This document shows positions 8,959 through 17,358 of a DNA stretch of 45,982 nucleotides, piece by piece. Location: contig JAFTJD010000019.1 of the NCBI GenBank assembly GCA_017456585.1, forward strand, positions 1-45,982, given 5' to 3'. Every line of letters begins with the position of its first letter. Position 1 is the first letter of the stretch. The position numbers were made by a program, and so were the translations under genes. The stretch is from Lachnospiraceae bacterium. GTDB taxonomy: Bacteria > Bacillota > Clostridia > Lachnospirales > Lachnospiraceae. A model generated the notes under the pieces. The model did not search any database. It had not been told where the DNA came from and was given only the letters and a program-made list of their open reading frames with translations.

Positions 8959-8964
8959 TCGTTA

Positions 8965-9357
8965 CTACACACCTCCAAATTCATTGATATCCACCTGTAA
9001 AAGTAAACCATCCGAGGCATATGTGTATTTAAGGCGATATTCTTTATTAAGTTCTATACATTTATAAAGACATGTCATATCCAAATTTTCCAAATCATAT
9101 AAAACTTCATCAATATAAAGCTTTACATTATGCGGCAAAACATTTATCACTGCCCACACTCCGTCTCCTTTTATGCATCTGTTAATATCAGTCTCTATAT
9201 ATGACTCATATACAGCCTGTTGTATATCATTACTAAAAACAGCTTTTCTAAGTACGCCATATCTTTCCGTTAAAATAGCGAAAAAAGTTACGGCAATAAT
9301 TATCATAAAAATATTCATGACACTACCGAAAAACTCTGTAGCAATTCCATCGCTCAT
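8965..9357 (-). CDS. Small single-TM TadE-like protein (pseudopilin candidate)
   Basis: It has 130 residues, with a short polar start (MSDGIATEFFGS), one hydrophobic helix (VMNIFMIIIAVTFFAIL) and a small domain with two cysteines near the middle. The preceding gene's TAG is separated from this ATG by a single base, so translation is probably coupled. The topology is that of TadE-like minor pilins. I recognise no specific family. Its position between the probable pilin gene and a second TadE-like gene supports a minor structural subunit. Confidence 0.65.
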   Translation of the reverse strand: MSDGIATEFFGSVMNIFMIIIAVTFFAILTERYGVLRKAVFSNDIQQAVYESYIETDINRCIKGDGVWAVINVLPHNVKLYIDEVLYDLENLDMTCLYKCIELNKEYRLKYTYASDGLLLQVDINEFGGV

Positions 9358-9358
9358 T

Positions 9359-9811
9359 CTAGTCTATTACCTCATATCTGATTCCTTTTATCGCTTTGGT
9401 TGTAGCATTTCGCTCTATACTCCCTGAAAAATCAAGCATAGGATTAATATAAGTACTGCTTGCGCTATCCTCTGCTTCACTTATCCCGGCTCTACCAAGC
9501 GAACTTCTCAAATCAGTAGAATAAAGATAGGTAGTGCTTGTTTCTCCAATCTTTACTGTTATGTATATCTTCTCCCCTTTATCATAGAAATAGTTAATAG
9601 CATTAATGACCGTTCTTCCGCTCACACGACTACCGGTATACTGAGTTATCCTTGATTCAATCATACTGTTTGACAATTCATCCATCTGATTGATAGCAGC
9701 TTCCATATTATCCTTAGCATTGGTATATATAAAGAAACCTGCCGTAATTACAAGTAAAGTAAGAATAACTCCTGCTATCATAGTAAGCATTTTATTTGAT
9801 GATTCATCCAT
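9359..9811 (-). CDS. Pilin-like small membrane protein, candidate major pilin
   Basis: It has 150 residues. MDESSNKMLTMIAGVILTLLVITAGFF gives a short polar leader followed directly by one strongly hydrophobic helix (residues 8-29). An amphipathic stretch (AKDNMEAAINQMDELSNSM) continues the helix, as in type IV pilin-like subunits. The rest is a small domain ending IKGIRYEVID. It is the first gene after the TadB/TadC-like platform protein, where a pilin or pseudopilin is expected. A clear prepilin-peptidase cleavage motif (G followed by F/E) is not visible, so major-pilin status is a guess from position and topology. GGAGG lies eight bases before ATG 9811. Confidence 0.6.
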   Translation of the reverse strand: MDESSNKMLTMIAGVILTLLVITAGFFIYTNAKDNMEAAINQMDELSNSMIESRITQYTGSRVSGRTVINAINYFYDKGEKIYITVKIGETSTTYLYSTDLRSSLGRAGISEAEDSASSTYINPMLDFSGSIERNATTKAIKGIRYEVID

Positions 9812-9824
9812 ATTGTGTCCTCCT

Positions 9825-11636
9825 TTATATCACAGGAAATTCTTTTAGCATATTCATCGCCGAAACTGCAAATGGCAATATCAGGTACCCCAAAAATGTT
9901 GCATACGTAGGAATAAATGCTATCATCTTACACAGCCTCGCTTTTCTTTCTAAAACATTTCTTCTTTCCTGTCTTCGTTTTTCTCTGTTATATGTACGTT
10001 CCTGTTCAATTGGTTCAAAAGCATTGACTATACCCGTCTTATCAATTGCTATAAGACAGTCTACAAAATATGAAAATGGCTTATATGGTTCATTTCTAAG
10101 CTCCTCCAATGCTTCTGTTTCTGATTTTTCCAATGCAATTATGCATCTGTTAATATTGTCCCTAAAGCAGTTTGCAAATCGAACCAGCCATTCAAGCACA
10201 ACATTTACCGTAATACCATCCATATTTCTAAGAATAAGCGCCATTGTCTGAAATTGTTCAAGTTCATTCTCCTTGTCAAGTCCGGATAATTTGACTTTGT
10301 ATAGTAGCATCAGATACGGAATAAAATATCCTAGTATTCCTCCCGTCACAGCAAACAAAAACATGTCCATACTATATCCGTTCTTATTTAGCTCACCAAA
10401 CCTCTCTTTTATTGAATTAAATATCATCTCGGCAAACACAGGCTCCAGCTTATCCTCTGTAATCATTTTCTCAATTATTGCGTCATCATGCGTTTTCTCA
10501 TAGATACTCATATATTTCCCCGCTACCTGCCGCATTACAGTCCTATACTCTTCACCCGGTATTAGCGAAGATGTAAATTCATGACTAAAATCGTTACGAA
10601 GTGTCTTAAGCGTATCATGAAGCGATGTAAGCATAACCAGATTAATAAGTAAAAAAAACATCATTCCAAAGCATATTCTCTTTAAGAAAAATCTTCTTGT
10701 CCCTATATTATCTCCGGTTCTCTTTAGCATATCTTCTATTCTGATAGTCCTGTTCACATTAGCCTCGTTATACTTTCGCGTAAGTCTGCTTATTGTTCTG
10801 TTCCCAAGAAGCATATCAAGAACCTGATGGTTAGCTTCAACTGCTTTACTGTCACCCTTTATAGCAATAATCATCTGATGAAAAATAAATGAAAGTGCAC
10901 ATATAAGAATAACAACAATCACACCTGCTTTACCCTGATAAAAGGCGCTTAAATCCTCAAAAACCGACATTACCCAGCTTTCAAGCGGCTTAATAAGGAA
11001 AACAGGCAGCAAGCATATTGTGACTAATCCGCTAAATAACATCCTCACCAATCCAAGATGCAAAAGTTCATCACCTATTGATTCCTTAAGATAATTAAGA
11101 TTCTTCAAGAACACACTCTGTCCTTCGGAATCACTGTCTCCGTATTCATTTATCGAAGCACAATTCGATGCAAAAGCAAGGAAAAAATGATTTGGCATTC
11201 TCTCCATATACTTATCTATAGCTTCCACCGGATCGACAGCAATCGAAATATCATAAAAATAATTAACATGTAACCCAAGTTCGTACGAAACAGAATCCAT
11301 AGTCATAAACAGTGCATCATCTATCATCCCGGTTTCATAATAGCAATGCCTCACATCATCCAGAAATCCTCTAAGTCCAACAAGCAATTCATATTCAAGC
11401 TTGTTAATCTCTCCACGTATCGTGTCAGCAAAAAGTATCACAATCGTGGCGAAACCCATCGTAAGAATAATCACATCTCCATCACAGAGAAATATAAGGA
11501 TTATTCCATAGCAAATACTTAAAATTATGCTCTTAGTAAGTATTTTCACCGCTTTACTATTAGCAGTAGACATATCATCCGGATATAATCTCATAAGTTC
11601 GTTTCTCAAAGTTCTTATTATATTCTTAGGATTCAT
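9825..11636 (-). CDS. TadB/TadC-like inner-membrane platform protein (T2SSF type, double length)
   Basis: This polytopic protein of 603 residues follows the CpaF-like ATPase gene, the standard place for the TadB/TadC platform proteins that the ATPase drives. Hydrophobic helices are visible near residues 30-75, 195-217, 238-260, 325-342, 425-448 and 575-597, separated by long cytoplasmic-looking helical regions. Single TadB or TadC proteins are about 300 residues, so this one may be a fused pair or a diverged single platform protein. The ATG at 11636 lies within the last codons of the ATPase gene (11-base overlap), with GAGG nine bases upstream. A GTG at 11651 is an alternative start. Assignment rests on topology, size and context more than on a motif. 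Confidence 0.75.
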   Translation of the reverse strand: MNPKNIIRTLRNELMRLYPDDMSTANSKAVKILTKSIILSICYGIILIFLCDGDVIILTMGFATIVILFADTIRGEINKLEYELLVGLRGFLDDVRHCYYETGMIDDALFMTMDSVSYELGLHVNYFYDISIAVDPVEAIDKYMERMPNHFFLAFASNCASINEYGDSDSEGQSVFLKNLNYLKESIGDELLHLGLVRMLFSGLVTICLLPVFLIKPLESWVMSVFEDLSAFYQGKAGVIVVILICALSFIFHQMIIAIKGDSKAVEANHQVLDMLLGNRTISRLTRKYNEANVNRTIRIEDMLKRTGDNIGTRRFFLKRICFGMMFFLLINLVMLTSLHDTLKTLRNDFSHEFTSSLIPGEEYRTVMRQVAGKYMSIYEKTHDDAIIEKMITEDKLEPVFAEMIFNSIKERFGELNKNGYSMDMFLFAVTGGILGYFIPYLMLLYKVKLSGLDKENELEQFQTMALILRNMDGITVNVVLEWLVRFANCFRDNINRCIIALEKSETEALEELRNEPYKPFSYFVDCLIAIDKTGIVNAFEPIEQERTYNREKRRQERRNVLERKARLCKMIAFIPTYATFLGYLILPFAVSAMNMLKEFPVI

Positions 11637-13413
11637 AAGACATAACCTCACTAAGCCTGTTCATAATATCCAGTTCTTCTTCAAACTCCTTTAATTCATT
11701 AATTTCCAATGCTTTATTGATTTTATCAAGCGTATTTGGCGATGGCATATTTAAAAGTATGTATGTTCCATTTCTAAACACAACAATATCCCTTGTCATG
11801 AAATCCTCTCCTCTATTCTTTGCCGGAATAATCTCAGTAATACGTTCTATATATCTATGGCCATCTTTTATCTCCAGATGACAATCAATATTAATTGTCT
11901 CGGAAACCATCTCTTCAGCAAGTATCGCATCGGGATATTTACCGGTTTCAAGAAGACTGTTTCTAAATGATCTAACAAGACTCTTTGCAGTATTGGCATG
12001 ATGTGTAAACATAGACATTCTTGATGCTACCATTGAAGTCTGTATAACAAAGGTTGCCGCTTCTGAAGTAGATATTTCACCAAGGATATTAACAGCTCCG
12101 TTTGTTTTCTTCTGAAAATCCAATCCTTCCTGCGCACTAATCTCACCGGTTTCCTGAAAAGTTAATATGTTACGTTCCGGATATTCTGCTCTTAATGCCA
12201 TCTCGAATGTCATCTCCTGAATTCTCAAATTCAAGTTCTCAGGAATATATCTTATAAGTGCTTTGAGAAAAGTTGTCTTACCTGTTCCCTGCTGCCCTGT
12301 TATGCCAATTGTAAGGCAAGCCTTAATAAACCATTTCATGATATTAATCGGTATATAATTATTCTCATCCTTTATAAGTTCCTCAGGAGCTCTGGTCATA
12401 ACTGAGTCAAATTTTCTCACGAGAAATGTCCATGAATCAGAGAACGGAGGTCTCGCAACAACCACTCGTGAACCATCCTTCATAGTGGAAACTACATAAC
12501 CGTTCTGACGCGACAAAGCATACGGCGCATTATATTTGTATATATTTCTACATACTCTGATAAGTTCTTTCTGACTCTCAAACCCCATAAATTCAAGCCT
12601 TATATTGATACCCGAGAACATAATCCATATTGAATTATAAGAATAATCACTTACTTCTTTCTGCCTCCTTGTCATATTATCAGAAAGATCAACAGGAACT
12701 CCTGAAACACCGCCTTCTATTTCATCAATAGAATAATCGAACAATAAATCTGCTGCCCCAAAACCCTTGGTATCTGCAAATATCCTTTTTGCAAGAATGT
12801 ATAACATATCTTCATATCCAAGTTTCACTCCGTTTAGCTCATTTGAATATATACCATCAATATCTTCCTTAGTTATTACATGAGCCCAAACTCCATTATT
12901 AAGCCTTCGCTTTTGATGTAACTCATAATCAAGTATAAGTCTCTGTATAGAATCTTTATCGTTACCATACTTGTAATGATAAATGTATATAAGAATCTCC
13001 CATTTATCCCTACCTGTTAGTAAATCACTGTTATCAAAATGAATGAACCTATATATATTCCTCTTATTAACTCCCAGATAACCGAAACGCATCTTGTCAT
13101 AAATAAATCTTATTATGTATGATTTGTATGCCATATCACCCATTCCGGCTTCTCTGAGTGCTTTACGTATCTCACTCTTTTCTTTAATTCGAATGTTCTT
13201 TTCATCTGCAGAAAGCTTCATTTCATTTAAGTTTTCCCTAAGAATGTTATTAAACATCTTTAGAACATCGTCTTGTAACTTCTCAATAGTATCCGGTTCA
13301 TAATCCGGCTCATACCATTTATTCTTAGACCTCATCCTTACAAATACTACACATATCCCCAAAAGCAGTAATATTCCTATCAGCAAAACAATGATTATCA
13401 TATTATCCTGCAA
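11626..13413 (-). CDS. CpaF/TadA-type secretion ATPase with N-terminal membrane anchor
   Basis: This ATPase of the type II/IV secretion family would power pilus assembly or secretion through the platform protein encoded next. The Walker A motif GQQGTGKTTF lies at about residues 370-379, followed by an acidic Asp/Glu-box region (ETGEISAQEG). A Walker B-like segment (GAVNILGEIST) and a histidine-box region (SMFTHHANTA) complete the CpaF pattern. Unusually, residues 5-27 form a strong hydrophobic helix (IIIVLLIGILLLLGICVVFV), so the enzyme appears membrane-anchored; most CpaF proteins are soluble. The TTG start at 13413 has GGGG five bases upstream. ATG 13401 is an alternative, and both retain the helix. 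The gene begins eight bases after the MinD-like gene stop. Confidence 0.9.
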   Translation of the reverse strand: MQDNMIIIVLLIGILLLLGICVVFVRMRSKNKWYEPDYEPDTIEKLQDDVLKMFNNILRENLNEMKLSADEKNIRIKEKSEIRKALREAGMGDMAYKSYIIRFIYDKMRFGYLGVNKRNIYRFIHFDNSDLLTGRDKWEILIYIYHYKYGNDKDSIQRLILDYELHQKRRLNNGVWAHVITKEDIDGIYSNELNGVKLGYEDMLYILAKRIFADTKGFGAADLLFDYSIDEIEGGVSGVPVDLSDNMTRRQKEVSDYSYNSIWIMFSGINIRLEFMGFESQKELIRVCRNIYKYNAPYALSRQNGYVVSTMKDGSRVVVARPPFSDSWTFLVRKFDSVMTRAPEELIKDENNYIPINIMKWFIKACLTIGITGQQGTGKTTFLKALIRYIPENLNLRIQEMTFEMALRAEYPERNILTFQETGEISAQEGLDFQKKTNGAVNILGEISTSEAATFVIQTSMVASRMSMFTHHANTAKSLVRSFRNSLLETGKYPDAILAEEMVSETINIDCHLEIKDGHRYIERITEIIPAKNRGEDFMTRDIVVFRNGTYILLNMPSPNTLDKINKALEINELKEFEEELDIMNRLSEVMSYES

Positions 13414-13421
13414 CCAATCCC

Positions 13422-14609
13422 CTACTTTCCTTCAATCAAATATTCATTCTTACTTCCCGATTTCCTTGTTTCCCTTTCTGTTAAGGACTTTGCAGAATCA
13501 TAGTAACTAAAATAATTCTTTAGAACATAATCCATCTCAGAGCTTATACTTCTGTTATGACTCGCAGCAATCTTTGCCAGCTTGTCAAAATTCTGTTGTT
13601 TGGTTCTGTAAAGGAAATTGGTTCTATTAAGATTGCTATTCATGGAATCTTCGGATGTACCTAATGTTGTCTTAATCTGCTTACGTAAAACTCCCGTCTC
13701 TTTTACAACAATATTTTCGCCATTTAGGTGACATTTAACATTCTTTTTTCTTATAATTTCTTTAAAATTTCTGTCTTCCCATAGATTATCTTCCCTAACA
13801 ACATCACTATCCTTCAAATCATTCTCCGTAAGAATTTTCCTGATAAATGCCTCTGTTTCAAAAATGAATTCTGCATTCGCATCCTCCTTTTTGGCGCGCC
13901 TGTAATTCTCACAGTCAACCCTCAAGTTCTTTGCGAAAAACTTTATAAGCTCACCCTTTTGGCAGGAATCCTTAAACGAAATATTATAAGGCAAAACATA
14001 TACCCTTCGAGTATTTAAACATTTCCTATAGTACTTAGTCGAAAAATAACTGTCATAATTGTAATCATGTATCAGATATACCACCCGTTCATCTCTTGTA
14101 ATACCGGGAACTTTTCCCTGCATTACAGGAATAATCTGAATATATTTAAAACTTTCTATACACTCATCAAATGTCGCCAATCCTTGCTCTCCCGAATCAA
14201 CCAAAATGATAACATTGTCATACGCCTCCCCTGCTACCCTTATAATTTCCTTAAGCTCATCAACTTTCCCAGCCATATCCCGAAGGATATCTTCTGCTTC
14301 TGATGGTCTCATTACATCAAGAAGACGGTTGCTTTTAAGCGCCGAAACCGTGCACATATCAAAATGCTCACCGGTAAGCATGGAATAACTTTGATATCTT
14401 ATAAGCCCATCTATCCCTTCTGTATGTAGGGACTTTTTATCATCTGTTCTGATTCCAAGTAGCTTCTCCACACTGCTTTCTCTTACAAACTGTATCGCCA
14501 ATGTTCTTAGTGAATATTTAAGTGAAAGGTTAACTGCTAAAACTGCCGTTACCATCTCTGCATTCTCTTTATCAGACAGCTTATCCTCTCTTTTAATTAC
14601 ATATATCAT
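13422..14609 (-). CDS. P-loop-less MinD/CpaE-like protein
   Basis: It has 395 residues. The N-terminal 170 residues follow a MinD/ParA layout: a helix after the first strand (TAVLAVNLSLKYSLRTLAIQF, as in MinD where nucleotide binding precedes AVNLA...), and a later strand YDNVIILVDSGEQG resembling the VIID(T/S) Walker B strand. The Walker A GKGGxGKT motif is absent; DKENAEMVTA stands in its place. In Tad systems CpaE is an atypical ParA/MinD-family protein that localises the machinery. Position ahead of the CpaF-like ATPase fits that role. The C-terminal third is Lys/Arg/Asn-rich and unrecognised. Fold assignment is inference from strand and helix pattern. Confidence 0.6.
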   Translation of the reverse strand: MIYVIKREDKLSDKENAEMVTAVLAVNLSLKYSLRTLAIQFVRESSVEKLLGIRTDDKKSLHTEGIDGLIRYQSYSMLTGEHFDMCTVSALKSNRLLDVMRPSEAEDILRDMAGKVDELKEIIRVAGEAYDNVIILVDSGEQGLATFDECIESFKYIQIIPVMQGKVPGITRDERVVYLIHDYNYDSYFSTKYYRKCLNTRRVYVLPYNISFKDSCQKGELIKFFAKNLRVDCENYRRAKKEDANAEFIFETEAFIRKILTENDLKDSDVVREDNLWEDRNFKEIIRKKNVKCHLNGENIVVKETGVLRKQIKTTLGTSEDSMNSNLNRTNFLYRTKQQNFDKLAKIAASHNRSISSEMDYVLKNYFSYYDSAKSLTERETRKSGSKNEYLIEGK

Positions 14610-14613
14610 TACC

Positions 14614-15282
14614 TCACGCCTTTCTGACTATTTTTCTTGCCGCCGGATAATCAATCTCTTCAGTATGTGCAAAGATAAATGTCAGTGCCTCCTTAAGTTC
14701 TTTGCTACACCCTTGTATTTTATTATTGCTGTTAAATCCCAAATCAATATACCTTCGATAATCCTCCTCACAAAAAAGCAGCGAACCAGCAAACTCTGAT
14801 TTACTGCACCCAAGCATTGAGCATACCAGCTTATCCGATATTTTCCGTGATATCTTATCCCTCAAAATACAATACATCTTTAGTTCTTTGCCATGAGTTT
14901 TCTCTGCCAAATCAAGTCCTTTCTTGATATCACATTCATAGAATCCTCTTATCTGACGTATAACAGCTTCCGTATAATCAGATACAATAAAAAGAATGTC
15001 AGAGGCGGCAATATTGATAGAATTAGGATTTAATCCCTCATAAAAAATCACACAATCAAATCCATTGAAGACTTCTTTGCTATAATCCAAATCCTGCACA
15101 TATGTAACATACCCTCTCTCAACCTCATAGTCCTCACCTTTATTTATTGCATAGTAAAGATCTTTCGAATATGAATTATCAATAACCAGTGTACTCATTT
15201 TAATAGAATTATATATTCCGGCTAAATATAGGACTAAATCGCATCTTTCAAGGCCCAAAAAGCTGATTATCCTATTCAACAA
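14614..15282 (-). CDS. Second P-loop-less MinD/CpaE-like protein, TTG start
   Basis: It has 222 residues. The pattern LVLYLAGIYNSIKMSTLVID resembles the MinD segment following the P loop (strand, helix, LLID), but no GKT is present. FDCVIFYEGL and ASDILFIVSDYTEAVIRQI resemble the Walker B strand and the following MinD segment (VIVVTTPE..SVRDA). This suggests a short degenerate ParA/MinD-fold protein, paired with the longer one downstream. Only TTG 15282 (or the next TTG) can start it: a TAA codon immediately precedes, the next in-frame ATG is 28 codons inside, and GGAGG lies seven bases upstream within the end of the CpaB-like gene. The stop-to-start spacing to the next gene is four bases. 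Confidence 0.6.
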   Translation of the reverse strand: MLNRIISFLGLERCDLVLYLAGIYNSIKMSTLVIDNSYSKDLYYAINKGEDYEVERGYVTYVQDLDYSKEVFNGFDCVIFYEGLNPNSINIAASDILFIVSDYTEAVIRQIRGFYECDIKKGLDLAEKTHGKELKMYCILRDKISRKISDKLVCSMLGCSKSEFAGSLLFCEEDYRRYIDLGFNSNNKIQGCSKELKEALTFIFAHTEEIDYPAARKIVRKA

Positions 15283-15285
15283 TTA

Positions 15286-16065
15286 TCATCCTCCTTCATT
15301 TTCAAAGCCTTTCATTCTGTTTTCGAGTGCTTCCCTCACATTTTTATTAATAGTTTCCTTTGCCCTGTATACAACATTAGGATCTGTATTTATTATTGTT
15401 ATAGTCTCATTCCTTACCGGATAATTAGGTATGGCACTCTCCTGAGCGGCACCATTTATATAGCGTACTGCATACATTTTCGTTCCTGGGATTGTGTATG
15501 TATCGATTATTGCAGAAGTCATTGTAAGAATTTCACTTTCAGAACAGTGAATATTGAATGTAAGATTTTCAGAATTTAGATCAAATATTTTTTTGTGTGG
15601 TACAACAAGGTAATCAGCACCATCCGGAAACATGATTCTTATGTCAATATAATCGTGTTCCTTTTGGTCATCCATTATCTCAACCGTACTCACCTCATAC
15701 TCTTTATACTCGCTTGATATAACGAATTCCGTGAACATATTGGCTTTCAGCGGCTCATTCTTCGAAATATCAATTAGTGCCTCATAGCCTATCATCTTTT
15801 CATCAAAAAACAAATTTTCCTCAAGCTCTGTATATATTTCTTTCTTTTTTATCATGCTTTCATCAATTATTGTGCCGCTTTCTATATCACAGTCCGCTAC
15901 ATAAACATACATTTTATGATTATTAATCTCAAATCTCAGTTCATCTATTAGCTTCTTGTATTCTCCAAGTCTATCTCTGTTTATATAGATAACTCCGACA
16001 GCAAAAACAAGTAAAAGCATGGTAAACATCAACAAAACAACAGTTGCTTTACTTCTTTTACGCAT
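15286..16065 (-). CDS. CpaB/RcpC-like protein with SAF domain
   Basis: It has 259 residues, with a basic N-terminus (MRKRSK) and one membrane helix (residues 8-28). A SAF-type domain occupies about residues 50-115 (VYVADCDIESGTIIDESMIK, then IGYEALIDISKNEPLKANMF), the pattern seen in CpaB/RcpC and related pilus assembly or antifreeze-like proteins. CpaB proteins are envelope components of Tad systems. This is the first gene of the run, preceded by AAGGAG and a long leader with a consensus promoter. Its TGA stop overlaps the ribosome site of the next gene. In a Gram-positive cell without secretin the protein would sit at the outer face of the membrane or in the wall. Confidence 0.8.
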   Translation of the reverse strand: MRKRSKATVVLLMFTMLLLVFAVGVIYINRDRLGEYKKLIDELRFEINNHKMYVYVADCDIESGTIIDESMIKKKEIYTELEENLFFDEKMIGYEALIDISKNEPLKANMFTEFVISSEYKEYEVSTVEIMDDQKEHDYIDIRIMFPDGADYLVVPHKKIFDLNSENLTFNIHCSESEILTMTSAIIDTYTIPGTKMYAVRYINGAAQESAIPNYPVRNETITIINTDPNVVYRAKETINKNVREALENRMKGFENEGG

Positions 16066-16277
16066 AAATCTCCTTTCTTACTTAATAATTTGACATTTGC
16101 GAAACTATAATACAATCCCACAAACAGCTACTTAATAATTGCATCAAAAAAACGGCCACTTATAACCGGCAAAAAAACTACTATCACCTTCTCTATTTTG
16201 AAATTAAATCGGAAATGTGCGGGAGAAATTCCCAAAAGAAAAATTGCGAAAACGCATTGAAAAATTCAGATGAGCTT
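16066..16277 (-). other. Long 5' leader of the Tad-like operon
   Basis: About 205 bases separate the predicted transcription start (near 16270) from the first codon at 16065. The leader holds only short stems: TGCG/CGCA around TTTT, GGGA/TCCC around five bases, and a weak stem between two T-runs on the transcript side (around 16145-16180). No riboswitch class was recognised. The T-flanked stem is too weak to call an attenuator with confidence. Confidence 0.35.
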
Positions 16278-16306
16278 ATTATATATTTTTTCAAAATATA
16301 TGTCAA
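16278..16306 (-). promoter_or_regulatory. Consensus sigma-A promoter of the Tad-like operon
   Basis: Read on the minus strand this is TTGACA, 17 bases, TATAAT: perfect -35 and -10 hexamers at ideal spacing. It is the only strong promoter seen upstream of the 14-kb gene run and lies just downstream of the terminator of the preceding sigma-factor operon. Confidence 0.85.
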
Positions 16307-16318
16307 GTATTTCTTGAG

Positions 16319-16356
16319 CATACAAAAACTCGGGCAAATTAATTTACCCGAGTTTG
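16319..16356 (-). terminator. Intrinsic terminator after the sigma/anti-sigma/peptide operon
   Basis: A perfect nine-base stem (AAACTCGGG with CCCGAGTTT) encloses a 12-base AT loop. The minus-strand transcript runs into five T residues. It lies about 30 bases after the 57-aa peptide gene stop. Confidence 0.85.
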
Positions 16357-16383
16357 TTTATATATTAGTTATAGTATGCTTAA

Positions 16384-16557
16384 TTAAATGGCAGAGGGGG
16401 TCACCGCAAAACCTACAGGCTCATAAAAGATATCGTCCATATGTGTTCCGTCTCCCACTTCGAAACTGTTCTGCTCCGTCTCCCATAATTCATCCACAGA
16501 ACCAAAAAGAATCAGCATTACCGCTATGACTACTCCAATAATTATCTTTCTATTCAT
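16384..16557 (-). CDS. 57-aa exported or membrane-anchored peptide
   Basis: The sequence begins MNRKIIIGVVIAVMLILFGS, a classic short signal peptide or single anchor. An acidic, aromatic 37-residue tail follows (ELWETEQNSFEVGDG ... FYEPVGFAVTPSAI). A strong AGGAGG site precedes ATG 16557, and the gene starts 12 bases after the anti-sigma gene stop, so it is almost certainly the third gene of the ECF operon. I do not recognise a family. Possible roles are a signal sensed by or protecting the membrane-bound anti-sigma factor, or a small secreted effector; these are guesses. It is shorter than typical cut-offs and easy to miss. Confidence 0.75.
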   Translation of the reverse strand: MNRKIIIGVVIAVMLILFGSVDELWETEQNSFEVGDGTHMDDIFYEPVGFAVTPSAI

Positions 16558-16569
16558 AATAAACCTCCT

Positions 16570-17358
16570 CTAGTTGAATATAGCATAACTTCCGAAACTA
16601 TTGTCGGCAAGGATATCTTTATCAACCTCAACCATAACAAACCAGCCTGCCATATCACAGGTTCCTACCTCAGGTACTATTCTGTCTATATATACATATA
16701 AATCCTTACCTTTAAGTACAACATTTGTAACCTCATGTCTTATAGAACCGCTTCCTTCACTTATGTACACAAGAAGCACTGCATTTTTCTCAAAGAAGTC
16801 CTCATTATACAAACCGGAAACATCATCAACTGAATTCCATACAGACTGATTTTCTTTTAACTCGTTCACAATAATATCCAAAGCTTTCTTATTATCAATA
16901 ATAGTCATAGGAATTCCTTTCCCATAACCATTAGCTTCTTCGATTCCGCTTCCGTGAATTTCAGAAAATATATCTCCTGTGCCGTCAATTCTTACGTATT
17001 TTGCCTCATATTCTACCGGAGTACTTATACTCTCTGTTTCATCATTTGGTGAAGCTCCATCTTTAATACCACTGGAAACTATGCCATTTGATGCACTTCC
17101 TGTAATCCCCCCGTTATATATATCACCATCTCCGTTAGCCGGACAACATTCCATATTCGGGGCAGCACTATCTGCTGCCATGGATTTGGCACCGCTCATT
17201 ATCGCAGGAACGCCCTTTCCTATGAGTACTACTAATATTACAGCAGCTGCTGTTCCTACACATTTATATATGGTGTTTCGCGTATTTCTTTTCCTTGCTA
17301 AGGTTTCATTTGCACGCTCAAATACTTCTTTCCTAAATTCTTCGTCTGTTCTTCTCAT
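16570..17358 (-). CDS. Membrane-anchored anti-sigma factor with PrcB-like extracellular domain
   Basis: It has 262 residues. A cytosolic N-terminus of about 30 residues (MRRTDEEFRKEVFERANETLARKR) leads to one membrane helix (about residues 32-53). A Ser/Gly/Asn-rich linker follows, then a C-terminal domain of about 110 residues (FFEKNAVLLVYI ... GWFVMVEVDKDIL) resembling the PrcB-type beta domain of Clostridia exported proteins. ATGA overlap with the upstream ECF sigma gene indicates translational coupling. A short cytosolic helix plus one TM plus sensor domain is the standard layout of anti-sigma factors that hold an ECF sigma at the membrane. The anti-sigma role is inferred from context. 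The PrcB-like call is by pattern only. Confidence 0.7.
   Translation of the reverse strand: MRRTDEEFRKEVFERANETLARKRNTRNTIYKCVGTAAAVILVVLIGKGVPAIMSGAKSMAADSAAPNMECCPANGDGDIYNGGITGSASNGIVSSGIKDGASPNDETESISTPVEYEAKYVRIDGTGDIFSEIHGSGIEEANGYGKGIPMTIIDNKKALDIIVNELKENQSVWNSVDDVSGLYNEDFFEKNAVLLVYISEGSGSIRHEVTNVVLKGKDLYVYIDRIVPEVGTCDMAGWFVMVEVDKDILADNSFGSYAIFN

Noticed and set aside
16066..16277. Cyclic di-GMP or other known riboswitch in the Tad operon leader
   Set aside because: No conserved aptamer core was recognised; stems are only four to five pairs.
16215..16529. 104-codon plus-strand frame
   Set aside because: It runs through the operon promoter, the terminator and the 57-aa peptide gene on the other strand, with no ribosome site or recognisable product.
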